Position numbers and translations under genes: made by a program. Shown here piece after piece: positions 42,690-51,932 of a stretch of DNA of 64,000 nucleotides; position 1 is the stretch's first letter; the number at the start of each line of letters is the position of its first letter. Below the pieces are notes generated by a model. It saw only the letters and a list, made by a program, of their open reading frames with translations. It was not told the DNA's origin and searched no databases. Source of the stretch: Actinomycetota bacterium (GTDB lineage Bacteria > Actinomycetota > Acidimicrobiia > IMCC26256 > PALSA-555); assembly GCA_003140175.1 (NCBI GenBank), contig PLJD01000032.1, positions 805 to 64,804 on the forward strand, in the 5' to 3' direction.

Positions 42690-44218
42690 GAGAGGGCCAG
42701 CGATTCGAGGCGTCGCGCCGCGGCCGCCGCGGTCAGCAGGGCCCGCGCTTTGTTGGCGCACTCGAGATCCTCGTCGGTGGCGTCCGAGTCGGCGACGATC
42801 CCCGCCCCGGCGGAGACGCTGGCCCGCCCGTCGGGGGTCCAGACCATGGTGCGGATCGCGATCGCGGTGTCGAGATTGCCCGAGAAGTCGACGTAGCCGA
42901 CGACCCCGGCGTAGGGACCGCGCTTCACCGGTTCGAGCTCGTCGATGATCTCCATGGCTCGCACCTTCGGCGCGCCGCTCACCGTCCCGGCGGGGAAGGT
43001 GGCGCGCAGCACGTCGACGGCGCTGCGCCCCTCGGCCAGCTCCCCCGACACCTGACTCGTGAGGTGCATCACGTGCGAGTACCGCTCGAGGGTCATGAGC
43101 TCGTCCATCCGCTCGGTGCCGAAGCGCACGACGCGCCCGACGTCGTTGCGGGCCAGGTCGACGAGCATGACGTGCTCGGCTCGCTCCTTGGGATTTTCGC
43201 CCAGCTCGGCGGCGAGTCGCCGGTCGTGCTCCGGGGTGCGACCGCGAAATCGGGTGCCGGCGATCGGGCGGCTGATGACACGACCGTCGAGGAGCTGCAC
43301 CATCGGCTCGGGTGACGAGCCCACGAGCGTCACTTCGGGGTGGCGCAGCACGTACATGTAGGGGGAGGGGTTCACCTGGCGCAGCACCCGGTAGACGTCG
43401 AAGGGGGCGACGGACTCTTCGAGGTCGAAGCGCTGGGCGAGGACCACCTGGAAGATGTCGCCGGCGAGGATGTACTCGCGAGCGACCGCGACCGCGTCCT
43501 GGTAGTGCGAGCCGCCCATCGTAGACCGCACCGCGGGCAGCTCGTCGAGCGCGTCAGCGGGCGGCGGGGACGGGACGTACGGCAACGGGCGGGCCAGGTC
43601 GTCGACGAGGCTGGCGAGACGAGCGACGGCACGGTCGTAGGCGGCGTCGACGTCGGGTTCGGTGTCGAGGAACACGTTCTCGATGAGGTAGAGGCGTTGA
43701 CGGAAATGGTCGAACGCGGTCACGTGGCCGGTGAGCGACAGCACCGCGTCGGGGAGGCCGAGATCATCCGCGGGCACGTCGGGCAGCCGCTCGACCTCGC
43801 GCACCACGTCATAGCCGAGGTAGCCGACCACCCCGCCGTGGAATGGCGGCAGGTCGTCGAAGCGGGGCGCCCGGTAGACGCTGAGCAGCGCCTCGAGCGC
43901 GGCGAGCGCGCCCCGGTCGAGGGGGACGCCGGGCGGGGGGGTCCCACCGTCGACCCGCACCGTCGACCCGCGGGCCACCAGCGTCAACGCCGGGTCCCGC
44001 CCGAGGAAGGAGAAGCGGCCCCAGCGTTGCGCGTGCTCGACCGATTCGAGAAGGAACCCGGGCGGGCCGTCGGGGCCGGGACCGACGAGCTTCACGAACG
44101 CGGACACCGGCGTCTCGAGGTCGGCGAGCACCTCGCGCCATACCGGTACGACGCGGTAGTCGGCGGCGAGGGCGCGGAACTCGTCGCGTGACGGCCGAAC
44201 GGTCCCGGCCGGGCTCAC
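42686..44218 (-). CDS. trpE: Anthranilate synthase component I
   Basis: A 510-residue chorismate-using enzyme, first step of tryptophan synthesis. Chorismate/Mg motifs are SPEPMVQLLDGRVISRPIAGT, AEHVMLVDLARNDVGRV, FPAGTVSGAPKVRAMEIIDELE and GYVDFSGNLDTAIAIRTM. The Trp-binding residues of feedback-inhibited enzymes are present (FLLESVE, VNPSPYMY). The glutamine amidotransferase partner (trpG) is not in the window. GTG 44218 overlaps the hisI stop (GTGA). Confidence 0.95.
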   Translation of the reverse strand: MSPAGTVRPSRDEFRALAADYRVVPVWREVLADLETPVSAFVKLVGPGPDGPPGFLLESVEHAQRWGRFSFLGRDPALTLVARGSTVRVDGGTPPPGVPLDRGALAALEALLSVYRAPRFDDLPPFHGGVVGYLGYDVVREVERLPDVPADDLGLPDAVLSLTGHVTAFDHFRQRLYLIENVFLDTEPDVDAAYDRAVARLASLVDDLARPLPYVPSPPPADALDELPAVRSTMGGSHYQDAVAVAREYILAGDIFQVVLAQRFDLEESVAPFDVYRVLRQVNPSPYMYVLRHPEVTLVGSSPEPMVQLLDGRVISRPIAGTRFRGRTPEHDRRLAAELGENPKERAEHVMLVDLARNDVGRVVRFGTERMDELMTLERYSHVMHLTSQVSGELAEGRSAVDVLRATFPAGTVSGAPKVRAMEIIDELEPVKRGPYAGVVGYVDFSGNLDTAIAIRTMVWTPDGRASVSAGAGIVADSDATDEDLECANKARALLTAAAAARRLESLALS

Positions 44219-44580
44219 CCGTCGCCGCCGAAGCGTCGGAAGAAGCAGCTGAACTCGCCGGTGTGGCAGGCGCCGGCGCCCTCCTGGTCCACGACGAGGA
44301 GCAGGGTGTCGCCGTCGCAGTCGTAGTAGGCCTCGCGGAGCCACTGCCGGTCACCCGAGGTGTCGCCCTTGCGCCAGAACTCCTGGCGCCTGCGGCTCCA
44401 GAAGACGGTCCGGCCCTCCTCGAGGCTGCGCCGCAGTGACGCCTCGTTCATCCAGGCCAGCATCAGCACCCGCCCGGTGTCTCGGTCCTGGACCACGGCG
44501 GGCACGAGGCCACGCGGGTCCCAGTGGATCTCGGCGAGGTCCTCGCCGCGGATCGGGATCGGCGTCGCCGTCGGGGACAT
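44215..44580 (-). CDS. hisI: Phosphoribosyl-AMP cyclohydrolase
   Basis: A 121-residue zinc enzyme of histidine biosynthesis (step 3). VLMLAWMNEASLRRSLEEG, TVFWSRRRQEFWRKGDTSG and LREAYYDCDGDTLLLVV are the three conserved blocks; CHTGEFSCF supplies further zinc ligands. The HisE domain is not fused. ATG 44580; ptrB diverges upstream. It heads the hisI-trpE-ygfZ unit. Confidence 0.95.
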   Translation of the reverse strand: MSPTATPIPIRGEDLAEIHWDPRGLVPAVVQDRDTGRVLMLAWMNEASLRRSLEEGRTVFWSRRRQEFWRKGDTSGDRQWLREAYYDCDGDTLLLVVDQEGAGACHTGEFSCFFRRFGGDG

Positions 44581-44649
44581 CACGACCGAGCGTACTCGTC
44601 GGCCCCGCGAACACCGACCGCAATGCGCGACGCGCGAGACTCCCGCGCC

Positions 44650-46752
44650 ATGGCGCCACTCCCCGAAGCTCCACGCGCGCCGCGCCGCCCGACCGAGCTG
44701 CGCCACCACACCGACGTGCGGGTCGACGACTGGTACTGGCTGCGTAACCGCGACGACCCGGCGGTGCGGGCGCATCTCGAAGCCGAGAACGCGTACACCG
44801 ACGCGTGCCTCGGGCACCTCGAGCCGGAGCGGGAGCGTGTCTTCGAGGAGATCAAGGCTCGCGTTGTGGAGACCGACGTGAGCGCGCCAGTGCGGCGCGG
44901 CGACTTCGAGTACTTCACGCGCAGCCTCGAGGGTCACCAGTACCCGGTGCACTGCCGCCGGCCGGCCGGCGCCGCCTCGCCACCCCGGGCCGACGACCAG
45001 CCGGGCGTCGCCCACGGCGAGACGGTGCTGCTCGACGAGAACCGCCTCGCTGCTCCGGGCGAGTACTTCGCGCTGCGAGGTCTGGCGGTGTCGCCCGCCC
45101 AGGCGCTGCTCGCCTACGCCGTGGACCGCACCGGCGGCGAGCGGGCCCAGCTGCGGGTGCGGGACCTGGCCCGCGGCACCGACCTGCCCGACGAGGTGCC
45201 CGACACCTACTACGGGCTCGCGTGGGCCGACGAGCAGACGCTGTTCTACGTTCGGCCTGACGAGGCGCTGCGCCCGTTCCAGATCTGGCGCCACGTGCTC
45301 GGCACGCCGGTCGACGACGACGCCCTGGTCTTCGAGGAGGTCGACGAGCGGTTCTACGTGTCGGTGCGTCGGGCCCGGTCCGGTGGCGTGCTCGTCATCG
45401 ACAGCGAGTCGAAGCGCACGAACGAGGCGTGGCTCGTCGACACCGCCCGACCCACGGAGCCGGCCCGGCTCGTCGCCGCCCGGGTCGACGGCGTCGAGTA
45501 CTCGGTCGAGCACCATCGCCGCGGCGGGGGCGACGAGCAGCTCTTCGTCCTCACCAACGCCGACGGGGCCGAGAACTTCGCGCTGATGGTCGTGCCCGCC
45601 GCCCAGCCGGACCGTGGCCACTGGCGGGTGGTCGTCGCGCACCGCGACGACGTGCGCCTCGACCGAGTCGACGCGTTCGCGACGCATCTGGTCCTGTCCG
45701 AACGCGCCGACGGGCTGGCCCGGCTGCGGGCCCTCGACCTCACCGCCGGCACCGAGCAGACCGTCCCGACCGGCGACGACGTCGCGACGGTGTGGCTGGG
45801 CGCCAACCCCGAGTACGACACGACCGTCGTGCGGGTCGTCGCGACGTCGCTCGTGACGCCGACCACCGACTACGACCACGACCTGCGCAGCGGCGCCACG
45901 ACGGTCGTGAAGCGTCAGGCGGTCGTGGGCTACGACGCCGAGCGCTTCGAGACGCGGCGGCTGTGGGCCACCGCCGAGGACGGGACGCGGGTCCCGATCT
46001 CGCTCGTCCGGGAGCGGGGCCGGGCCGCGGACGGGACCGACCCGCTCGTGCTCTACGGCTACGGCGCGTACGAGATCTCGATCGATCCCACCTTCTCGAT
46101 CAGCCGGCTGAGCCTCCTCCAGCGCGGCGTGTCGTACGCGATCGCGCACGTGCGCGGCGGCGGCGAGTTGGGCCGCCACTGGTACGACGACGGCAAGCTC
46201 GACCACAAGCGCAACACGTTCACCGACTTCGTGGCCTGCGCCCGGGAGCTCGTCACGCAGGGCTACGCGTCGGCGGATCGCGTCGTGGCCCGGGGTGGCA
46301 GCGCGGGCGGGCTGCTCATGGGCGCCGCGCTGAACCTGGCGCCCGAGCAATGGCGGGCCGTCATCGCCGAGGTGGCGTTCGTCGACGTGCTCACCACGAT
46401 CCTGGACCCGTCGTTGCCGTTGACGATCACCGAGTGGGACGAGTGGGGGAACCCGACCGTCGACGAGCGGATCTACGAGTACATCCGCGGCTACTCGCCC
46501 TACGACAACGTCGCGCCGGTCCCCTACCCGACGATTCTCGCCACCGCGGGGGTCAACGACCCCCGGGTCCAGTACTGGGAGCCGACGAAGTGGGTCCAGC
46601 GGCTGCGGGCCACCACCACCAGCGACGCACCCATCATCTTGAAGGTCGAGCTCGGGGCCGGGCATCACGGCCCGAGCGGCCGCTACGACACCTGGCGCGA
46701 GGAGGCGTTCGTCCTCGCGTTCGCGCTCGACGCGCTCGGGGTCAGCGGCTGA
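44650..46752 (+). CDS. ptrB: Oligopeptidase B-like S9 prolyl oligopeptidase family protein
   Basis: A 700-residue cytosolic serine peptidase cleaving after basic residues in oligopeptides. N-terminal beta-propeller (about 60-400; DDWYWLRNRDDPAV near residue 25 marks the start). C-terminal hydrolase domain: Ser in ARGGSAGGLLMGAALNL, Asp in AGVNDPRVQYWEPTKW and His in GAGHHGPSGRYD. ATG 44650 gives the normal length; earlier in-frame codons are Arg-rich. Its end overlaps the converging thioesterase gene by 11 bases. Confidence 0.93.
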   Translation: MAPLPEAPRAPRRPTELRHHTDVRVDDWYWLRNRDDPAVRAHLEAENAYTDACLGHLEPERERVFEEIKARVVETDVSAPVRRGDFEYFTRSLEGHQYPVHCRRPAGAASPPRADDQPGVAHGETVLLDENRLAAPGEYFALRGLAVSPAQALLAYAVDRTGGERAQLRVRDLARGTDLPDEVPDTYYGLAWADEQTLFYVRPDEALRPFQIWRHVLGTPVDDDALVFEEVDERFYVSVRRARSGGVLVIDSESKRTNEAWLVDTARPTEPARLVAARVDGVEYSVEHHRRGGGDEQLFVLTNADGAENFALMVVPAAQPDRGHWRVVVAHRDDVRLDRVDAFATHLVLSERADGLARLRALDLTAGTEQTVPTGDDVATVWLGANPEYDTTVVRVVATSLVTPTTDYDHDLRSGATTVVKRQAVVGYDAERFETRRLWATAEDGTRVPISLVRERGRAADGTDPLVLYGYGAYEISIDPTFSISRLSLLQRGVSYAIAHVRGGGELGRHWYDDGKLDHKRNTFTDFVACARELVTQGYASADRVVARGGSAGGLLMGAALNLAPEQWRAVIAEVAFVDVLTTILDPSLPLTITEWDEWGNPTVDERIYEYIRGYSPYDNVAPVPYPTILATAGVNDPRVQYWEPTKWVQRLRATTTSDAPIILKVELGAGHHGPSGRYDTWREEAFVLAFALDALGVSG

Positions 46753-47572
46753 GCGGCAGGATTGCTGCCAGCTGGCGGCTCTGCGCGAGCAGCGTGCCGT
46801 CGGGCGCCCAGACCTGGCCGTCCTCCTCGAGGAACCCGTCAGCCGCGACGCCGGTTCGAAACTGGGCCATGACAAACGCGTCCGCGTCGAGGCCGGGATG
46901 GGGCAGCACGGCGCGCAGATGGACGGTCAGGTCGATGGTGGGGACGGCGAGCGGCTCGGGACTGCGGGCGATGACCGGCGGGATCCAGGCGTCGGTGACC
47001 GCCACGATGGCCGGCGCGTCCATCGCCTGGGGTTCCTCGAGGCGGATCCAGCCCCCCGCGACGGCCTCGGCGGCGGGCGGCTCCCCCGGCGACGCGGGAT
47101 GACCGATCGCCCAGCGGGCCTCCCAGCGCTGCGCGACGGACGGCGCGAAGTCCGGGGGCGCGGTCGGCGGGAGTGTCTCGGCGGCCGGGAAGGCGGGGGG
47201 CTCGAGGTCGCGAAACTCGGGGCCGGCGCGGGACGCCGAGAACGCGGCGAGGGCCAGCGCGACGAGCCGGTCGCCCTGGGTCACCCGGGCCGAGCAGGAG
47301 GTCAACGATCGTCCGACGCGCTCCACCGCGGTGCGGATCACGAGATCGCCCGCGTCGGGCGGAGCGACGAAGTGGACGGTCAGGGAGCGCGCCGCCCGGG
47401 TCGGGTCGCCGACCCGGACCGTGAGCGCGCGGAGCACGATGGCGGCGAGGTAGCCGCCGTTCGGACCTCGCATCACCCACCAGCCGGGATCGACCTGCGC
47501 CGAGAACGTGTCCTCGGTCTGGCGGGTGACCGCGGTGTCGCGCTCGAAGCGGGGAACGTCGGACCTGGTCAC
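46742..47572 (-). CDS. Acyl-CoA thioesterase-like double-hotdog protein
   Basis: A 276-residue protein with two hotdog-like halves. VDPGWWVMRGPNGGYLAAIVLRAL and RSLTVHFVAPPDAGDLVIRT are typical of actinobacterial TesB-like thioesterases, and GRSLTSCSARVTQGDRLVALALAAF follows. The second half has TIDLTVHLRAVLP and ends in WAPDGTLLAQSRQLA. It is expected to hydrolyse acyl-CoA thioesters. GTG start at 47572; no operon partner. Confidence 0.8.
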   Translation of the reverse strand: MTRSDVPRFERDTAVTRQTEDTFSAQVDPGWWVMRGPNGGYLAAIVLRALTVRVGDPTRAARSLTVHFVAPPDAGDLVIRTAVERVGRSLTSCSARVTQGDRLVALALAAFSASRAGPEFRDLEPPAFPAAETLPPTAPPDFAPSVAQRWEARWAIGHPASPGEPPAAEAVAGGWIRLEEPQAMDAPAIVAVTDAWIPPVIARSPEPLAVPTIDLTVHLRAVLPHPGLDADAFVMAQFRTGVAADGFLEEDGQVWAPDGTLLAQSRQLAAILPLSR

Positions 47573-47613
47573 GGGGCGAGGACGCTACCGGAGGCCGTAC
47601 GCTCGCCCGCCAG

Positions 47614-48258
47614 ATGCCCGAGCCTGTCCCCCAGCCCCACCCGGTGCTCACCGACGACGGTCACACCCTCGAGGGGGAGCTGCGCGTCGCGAACCCCGAG
47701 CGGGCCGGGATGGTCCTGTGCCATCCCCATCCCCAGTACGGCGGCACCATGCGCTCGCTGGTGATCAGCGCGCTGTTCGGCGCGCTGCCGGCGGCCGGGG
47801 TGACCTGCTTGCGGTTCAACTTTCGGGGGGTGGAAGGAAGCGAGGGCAGCTACGACGAGGGCCGCGGGGAGCGGCGCGACGTGGGGGCGGCCATCCGCGC
47901 CCTCGACCCGCACCTGGGTGCCGAGGTGCCGCTGGTGCTGACCGGCTGGTCGTTCGGCGCCGACGTCGCGTTGTCGAGCTCCGACCCGCGCCTGGCGGGG
48001 TGGCTGGCCATCGCTCCGCCGCTGCGGTTCCTCGCCGACGAGGCCGCGGCCGCGGCTGACGAGCGGCCCAAGCTGCTGGTCCTGGCCCAGCACGACGAGT
48101 TCCGGCCCCCCGCCGAGGTGGAGGCGATCGCCACAGCCTGACGAGCCACGGAGATCGAGGTGGTCGCCGGGGCCAGCCATTTCTTCGTGGGCCGCACCGA
48201 GCGGGTCGTCGCCGCGGCTCGGGGCTTCCTCGAGCGGTTCGCGGGGCCGCTCGGTTAG
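47614..48258 (+). pseudogene. Alpha/beta hydrolase interrupted by an in-frame TGA
   Basis: A hydrolase of 214 codons plus stop with TGA at codon 176 (48139-48141). The upstream part has VLCHPHPQYGGTM, the nucleophile elbow LTGWSFGADVAL and Asp in VLAQHDEFRPP. After the TGA the same frame reads RATEIEVVAGASHFFVGR and continues to TAG at 48256, supplying the catalytic His and the last helix. The TGA could be a TGG or CGA that mutated; Trp is common at this site. If the stop is real, the product lacks its catalytic His. Confidence 0.8.
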
Positions 48259-48314
48259 GCGGCCGGGGCGGCCCGTCACCGTCTCGCGCTCTCGATCGGC
48301 CATCATGGCCGATC

Positions 48315-50294
48315 GTGGCCAACGAGGGGGCGACCACCGACCCGGCGGGAACCGGTATCGCCGGGCTCCCGACCAAGTTCGGCTACAAGCCGACCCTCGA
48401 CGGCCTGCGGGCCGTGGCGGTGGGGGCGGTCATCGTGTTCCACTTCGGCGGCGGGGAGCTGCCGGGTGGTTTCCTCGGCGTCGACACGTTCTTCGTCCTC
48501 TCGGGCTACCTGATCACGTCGCTGCTGCTCGTCGAGTGGGGACGCACGTCACGGGTCAACTTTCCCGCCTTCTGGGCGCGCCGAGCCCGCCGGCTGCTCC
48601 CCGCCTTGTTCGTCGTGCTCATCGCGATCGGCATCTGGGCGATGCTGGCCGTCTCGAGCGACCAGCTGAGCACCATCCGCTCCGACGGGCTCTGGACCCT
48701 CTTCTACGGCGCCAACTGGCATTTCATCAGCTCGGGCCAGTCGTACTTCGCGCTGGTGTCCACCGCGTCGCCGCTGCGCCACGCGTGGTCGCTGGCGATC
48801 GAGGAGCAGTTCTATCTGGTGTGGCCGCTCCTCACGTTCGCGTGTCTGCGCCTCGGCCGGGGTCGCACCCGACCGCTGACCATCTTGTGTGTCGTCGGCA
48901 CCGCCGCGTCGGTGACCGCGATGGGTGTCCTCTACACCTCCGCCAACCCGAACCGCGCCTACTACGGGACCGACACCCGGGCTCAGGCGCTGCTCATCGG
49001 CGCGCTGGTCGCGATCTTCCTCGCCCACCGGGCCGGGCGGCCCTTGCCTCGCGCCGTCCAGCTGCTCGGGTTCGCCGGCGCCGCGGTGTGCGTGTACCTG
49101 TTCGCGGTCGCCTCCGACACCGCGTCGTGGATGTACCCGTGGGGGTTCCTGCTCTTCGAGCTGTCGGCGGCGAGCGTCATCCTGGCGATGACCCAACCGG
49201 TGCGGACCCCGCTCCACGAGCTGCTGTCGCTGCGACCGATCCGCTGGGTGGGCCAGATCTCCTACGGGCTGTACCTGTGGCACTGGCCGGTGTCGATCGC
49301 CCTGTCGCCGGGCACGACGCGCCTGAGCGGCTGGAACCTGGTCGGGCTGCGGGTCGGGGTGACCTTCGCGGCGGCGACGCTCTCCTATTACCTGATCGAG
49401 CTGCCGATCCGCCACGGCACGTTCCTGTCGGGTTGGAAGGCACGCGTCGCGGTGCCGCTCGGCTTCGCGACCGCGGCGAGTGTCCTGTTGGTCGGCACCG
49501 CGGGTGCGACACCCCCACCCCGCTACCTCGTCGCGAGCCCCAACGCGGTGCTGAAGACAAAGGCTCCCCCCCGAACGTCGACCCCGCCCGCGAGCAGCAC
49601 CTCCGACGGGATCCCGGCGCCGCCCGGCCCGGTGCTGCTCGTCGGCGACTCGGTCGCGGACACGCTCTCGGGCGCGCTCGCGTCGACCGCGGCGAGCCAC
49701 GGGGTGCAGCTCAGCGCGGCGGTGCGCCCCGGGTGTGGGGTCATCACCGGCACGCCGGTCGCGCCCGACGGGACGGTCGTGGCGTGGGGTAAGGCGTGCT
49801 CGGACGCGACCTCTTCGTACGAGGTGCAACAGGCGCAGAGCTCGCATGCGCGCGTCATCGTGGTGCTGAGCACCTGGGAGGACGCGGATCGGATCATCAA
49901 CGGCAAGCTGGTGAAGTTCGCCAGCCCCCAAGCCGACGCGGTGTGGTTCAGCCTCCTCGACCAGATGCGGGCCCGGCTGACGTCGTCGGGCGCCAAGCTG
50001 CTGCTCGTCGTGATGCCGCCGCCCGCCGAGTTCAGCGACAACGGGCCCGCGGACCCCGACGCGGTGCATCGGATGGTGCGCCTCGCTCAGCTCTACGAGC
50101 GGTACGCCGCGGCCCGACCCGGCGTGGGTCTCGTGGACCTGTCGTCGATCGTGTGCGCGAAGGGTCCCCCGTGCCCCGAGTTCGTCGACGGGATCCGGCT
50201 GCGACCCGCCGACGGCGGTCATTTCCAGGCGTCCGGGGCGGCGTGGGTCGCGCCGCGCCTCTACGACGCCATCGCGCGCGCCGCCGAGCACTGA
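48315..50294 (+). CDS. Acyltransferase-3 with C-terminal SGNH domain (OafA-like)
   Basis: A 659-residue membrane O-acyltransferase. The N-terminal AT3 domain (about 15-370, ten helices) has YKPTLDGLRAVAVGAVIVFHF, FFVLSGYLIT and FWARRARRLLPAL. A linker rich in Pro/Ser/Thr leads to the extracytoplasmic SGNH domain: GDS block in VLLVGDSVADTLS and the C-terminal Asp-His region DGGHFQASGAAWV. It probably acetylates a cell-surface glycan. GTG 48315 is the start. Confidence 0.9.
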   Translation: MANEGATTDPAGTGIAGLPTKFGYKPTLDGLRAVAVGAVIVFHFGGGELPGGFLGVDTFFVLSGYLITSLLLVEWGRTSRVNFPAFWARRARRLLPALFVVLIAIGIWAMLAVSSDQLSTIRSDGLWTLFYGANWHFISSGQSYFALVSTASPLRHAWSLAIEEQFYLVWPLLTFACLRLGRGRTRPLTILCVVGTAASVTAMGVLYTSANPNRAYYGTDTRAQALLIGALVAIFLAHRAGRPLPRAVQLLGFAGAAVCVYLFAVASDTASWMYPWGFLLFELSAASVILAMTQPVRTPLHELLSLRPIRWVGQISYGLYLWHWPVSIALSPGTTRLSGWNLVGLRVGVTFAAATLSYYLIELPIRHGTFLSGWKARVAVPLGFATAASVLLVGTAGATPPPRYLVASPNAVLKTKAPPRTSTPPASSTSDGIPAPPGPVLLVGDSVADTLSGALASTAASHGVQLSAAVRPGCGVITGTPVAPDGTVVAWGKACSDATSSYEVQQAQSSHARVIVVLSTWEDADRIINGKLVKFASPQADAVWFSLLDQMRARLTSSGAKLLLVVMPPPAEFSDNGPADPDAVHRMVRLAQLYERYAAARPGVGLVDLSSIVCAKGPPCPEFVDGIRLRPADGGHFQASGAAWVAPRLYDAIARAAEH

Positions 50295-50313
50295 CCGCGA
50301 CTGGTGTTCACCT

Positions 50314-50329
50314 CGCCCCGGGCGGGGCG
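50314..50329. terminator. Hairpin between the AT3 gene and a small converging gene
   Basis: CGCCCC (50314-50319) and GGGGCG (50324-50329) form a hairpin with a GGGC loop, centred in the 44-base gap between converging stop codons at 50294 and 50339. Confidence 0.45.
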
Positions 50330-50338
50330 TCGCCCGGG

Positions 50339-50551
50339 TTAGCGGGCGGGGACGGGAGCGAAGCCGTGACGTTCGAGGAATCCGTGGCGACGCTCGACGC
50401 GCTTGCGCCATTGGTCGAGGTCGCGCTCGAAGTTGCTCCGGTCGCCGTCCTCGTACGCGTGCTCGAGCGCGTCGAACGCGGCATCTTCGGCGTCGAGCAA
50501 CTCGCGGTAGCGTCCGAAGAACGCCTCGTCGATCGCTGGGGCTTCGTCCAT
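50339..50551 (-). CDS. Small helical protein of unknown function
   Basis: A 70-residue acidic/basic helical protein (DEAFFGRYRELLDAEDAAFDAL and RWRKRVERRHGFLERHGF-like C-terminus). ATG 50551 is chosen over 50611: AAGGGGAGG lies five bases upstream. No motif identifies a function. It follows hisA by 57 bases on the same strand. Confidence 0.6.
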   Translation of the reverse strand: MDEAPAIDEAFFGRYRELLDAEDAAFDALEHAYEDGDRSNFERDLDQWRKRVERRHGFLERHGFAPVPAR

Positions 50552-50607
50552 GCGCCTCCCCTTCGTGAGCCGGTCGCTGCGGACGGTACCCGAGCCGCCC
50601 GGCCCGG

Positions 50608-51342
50608 TCACGGGGTCACGGCCGCCAACGCCTCAGCCAGCGAAAATCGGCCCTCGTAGAGCGCCCGGCCCACCACGGCGCCAGCCAGGCGGCGCCCGGC
50701 GATTTCGAAGCCGCCCAGCGCGGCGAGGTCGGGGAGCCCGCCGACCCCCCCGCTGGCGATGACCGGGAGTCCGGTCGCGACGAGCACCGCGCCGAGCTGG
50801 ACGAAGTCGGGTCCCTCCATCGTTCCGTCGCGGGAGATCTCGGTGACGATGATGGCCGCCACCCCGATCGCCTCCAGGCCGGCCGCGAGCTCGAAGAGGT
50901 CGGTGCCGCTCGTCTCGGTCCAACCCCGGGTCGCGACGTCGCGGCCCCGCGCGTCGATCCCGACCGCGATCTGGCCTGGGTTGGCGGCGCACAGCTCCTC
51001 GACCAGCGCGGGCCGTTCGACGGCGGCGGTGCCGACCACGACCCGCGCCGCGCCGGCGAGCAGCAGGGCGCTCGCCGCCTCCACGCTGCGGACCCCGCCC
51101 CCCACCTGGACTGGGCACGCGACCGCGCTGGCGATCGCCTCGACCGCGGCCAGGTTCGCGGGCTCGCCAGTTCGTGCCGCGTCGAGGTCGACGACGTGGA
51201 TCCACGGGGCGCCGGCGATGGCGAACGCGCGGGCGACCGCGACGGGGTCGTCGGCGTACACGGTCTCGGCGGTGAAGTCGCCCCGGGTGAGGCGCACGGC
51301 ACGTCCCGCGCGCAGGTCGATGGCGGGGTAGAGCGTGAACAC
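50608..51342 (-). CDS. hisA: ProFAR isomerase (HisA, possibly PriA-like)
   Basis: A 244-residue TIM barrel. Catalytic Asp residues are in LYPAIDLRAGRAVRLTRGD and IIVTEISRDGTMEGP; VQVGGGVRSVEAASALLLAG and VIASGGVGGLPDLAALG bind the two phosphates. ATRGWTETSG contains the Arg-x-Trp seen in dual-function PriA proteins, but related strings also occur in HisA. Since a separate trpF exists, HisA function is the safer call. The GTG start lies just after the hisB stop. Confidence 0.92.
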   Translation of the reverse strand: MFTLYPAIDLRAGRAVRLTRGDFTAETVYADDPVAVARAFAIAGAPWIHVVDLDAARTGEPANLAAVEAIASAVACPVQVGGGVRSVEAASALLLAGAARVVVGTAAVERPALVEELCAANPGQIAVGIDARGRDVATRGWTETSGTDLFELAAGLEAIGVAAIIVTEISRDGTMEGPDFVQLGAVLVATGLPVIASGGVGGLPDLAALGGFEIAGRRLAGAVVGRALYEGRFSLAEALAAVTP

Positions 51343-51344
51343 TC

Positions 51345-51932
51345 CTACAGCGTGCCTTTGGTCGACGGAATCTCGGATCCCTCGACCCGTACCGCGTCGC
51401 GCAGCGACCGGGCGACGCCCTTGAACGACGCTTCGATGACGTGATGGCCGTTGCGTCCCGATAGGGACCGCAGGTGCAGCGTCACGCCGGCCGCGACCGT
51501 GAACGCCCGCCAGAACTCCTCGCAGAGCTGGGGATCGAACGTCCCGATCCATTCGGAGATCGGATCCACGTCGTAGACGAGGAAGGGCCGCCCGGAGAGA
51601 TCGAGCGCGACCTGGACGAGCGCCTCGTCGAGGGGCACGAGCGCGTTGGCGAACCGGCGCACCCCGGCCTTGTCGCCGAGCGCCTCTCGGAACGCCTCCC
51701 CCAGCGCGATCCCGACGTCTTCCACCGTGTGGTGCAGGTCGACCTCGAGGTCACCGGCCGCGTCGACGTCGAGGTCGAAGCCGCCGTGTTTGCCGAGCTG
51801 CTCGAGCATGTGGTTGAAGAACGGGATACCGGTCGAGGCATGGGCCTGGCCGGTCCCGTCGAGGACCAGCACCAGGTCGACCCGGGTCTCGGCCGTCGCC
51901 CGGTGACGTTCGGCGCCCCGGGGTCCGCTCAC
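51345..51932 (-). CDS. hisB: Imidazoleglycerol-phosphate dehydratase
   Basis: A 195-residue single-domain HisB with manganese-binding His clusters: FFNHMLEQLGKHGG, DLHHTVEDVGIALGEA and GRNGHHVIEASFKGVAR, and the C-terminal IPSTKGTL. No fused phosphatase domain. Its start overlaps hisC by four bases and hisA follows within three bases. hisH is absent from its usual place after hisB. Confidence 0.95.
   Translation of the reverse strand: MSGPRGAERHRATAETRVDLVLVLDGTGQAHASTGIPFFNHMLEQLGKHGGFDLDVDAAGDLEVDLHHTVEDVGIALGEAFREALGDKAGVRRFANALVPLDEALVQVALDLSGRPFLVYDVDPISEWIGTFDPQLCEEFWRAFTVAAGVTLHLRSLSGRNGHHVIEASFKGVARSLRDAVRVEGSEIPSTKGTL

Noticed and set aside
44215-46875. Very long minus-strand open frame running through hisI (886 codons)
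   Set aside because: It only becomes HisI-like from 44580 onwards; the upstream part is antisense to oligopeptidase B, which has complete catalytic motifs.
48139-48258. Selenocysteine at the in-frame TGA of the hydrolase
   Set aside because: The position corresponds to a loop near the end of the hydrolase, not to a redox site, and I see no SECIS-like hairpin directly downstream.
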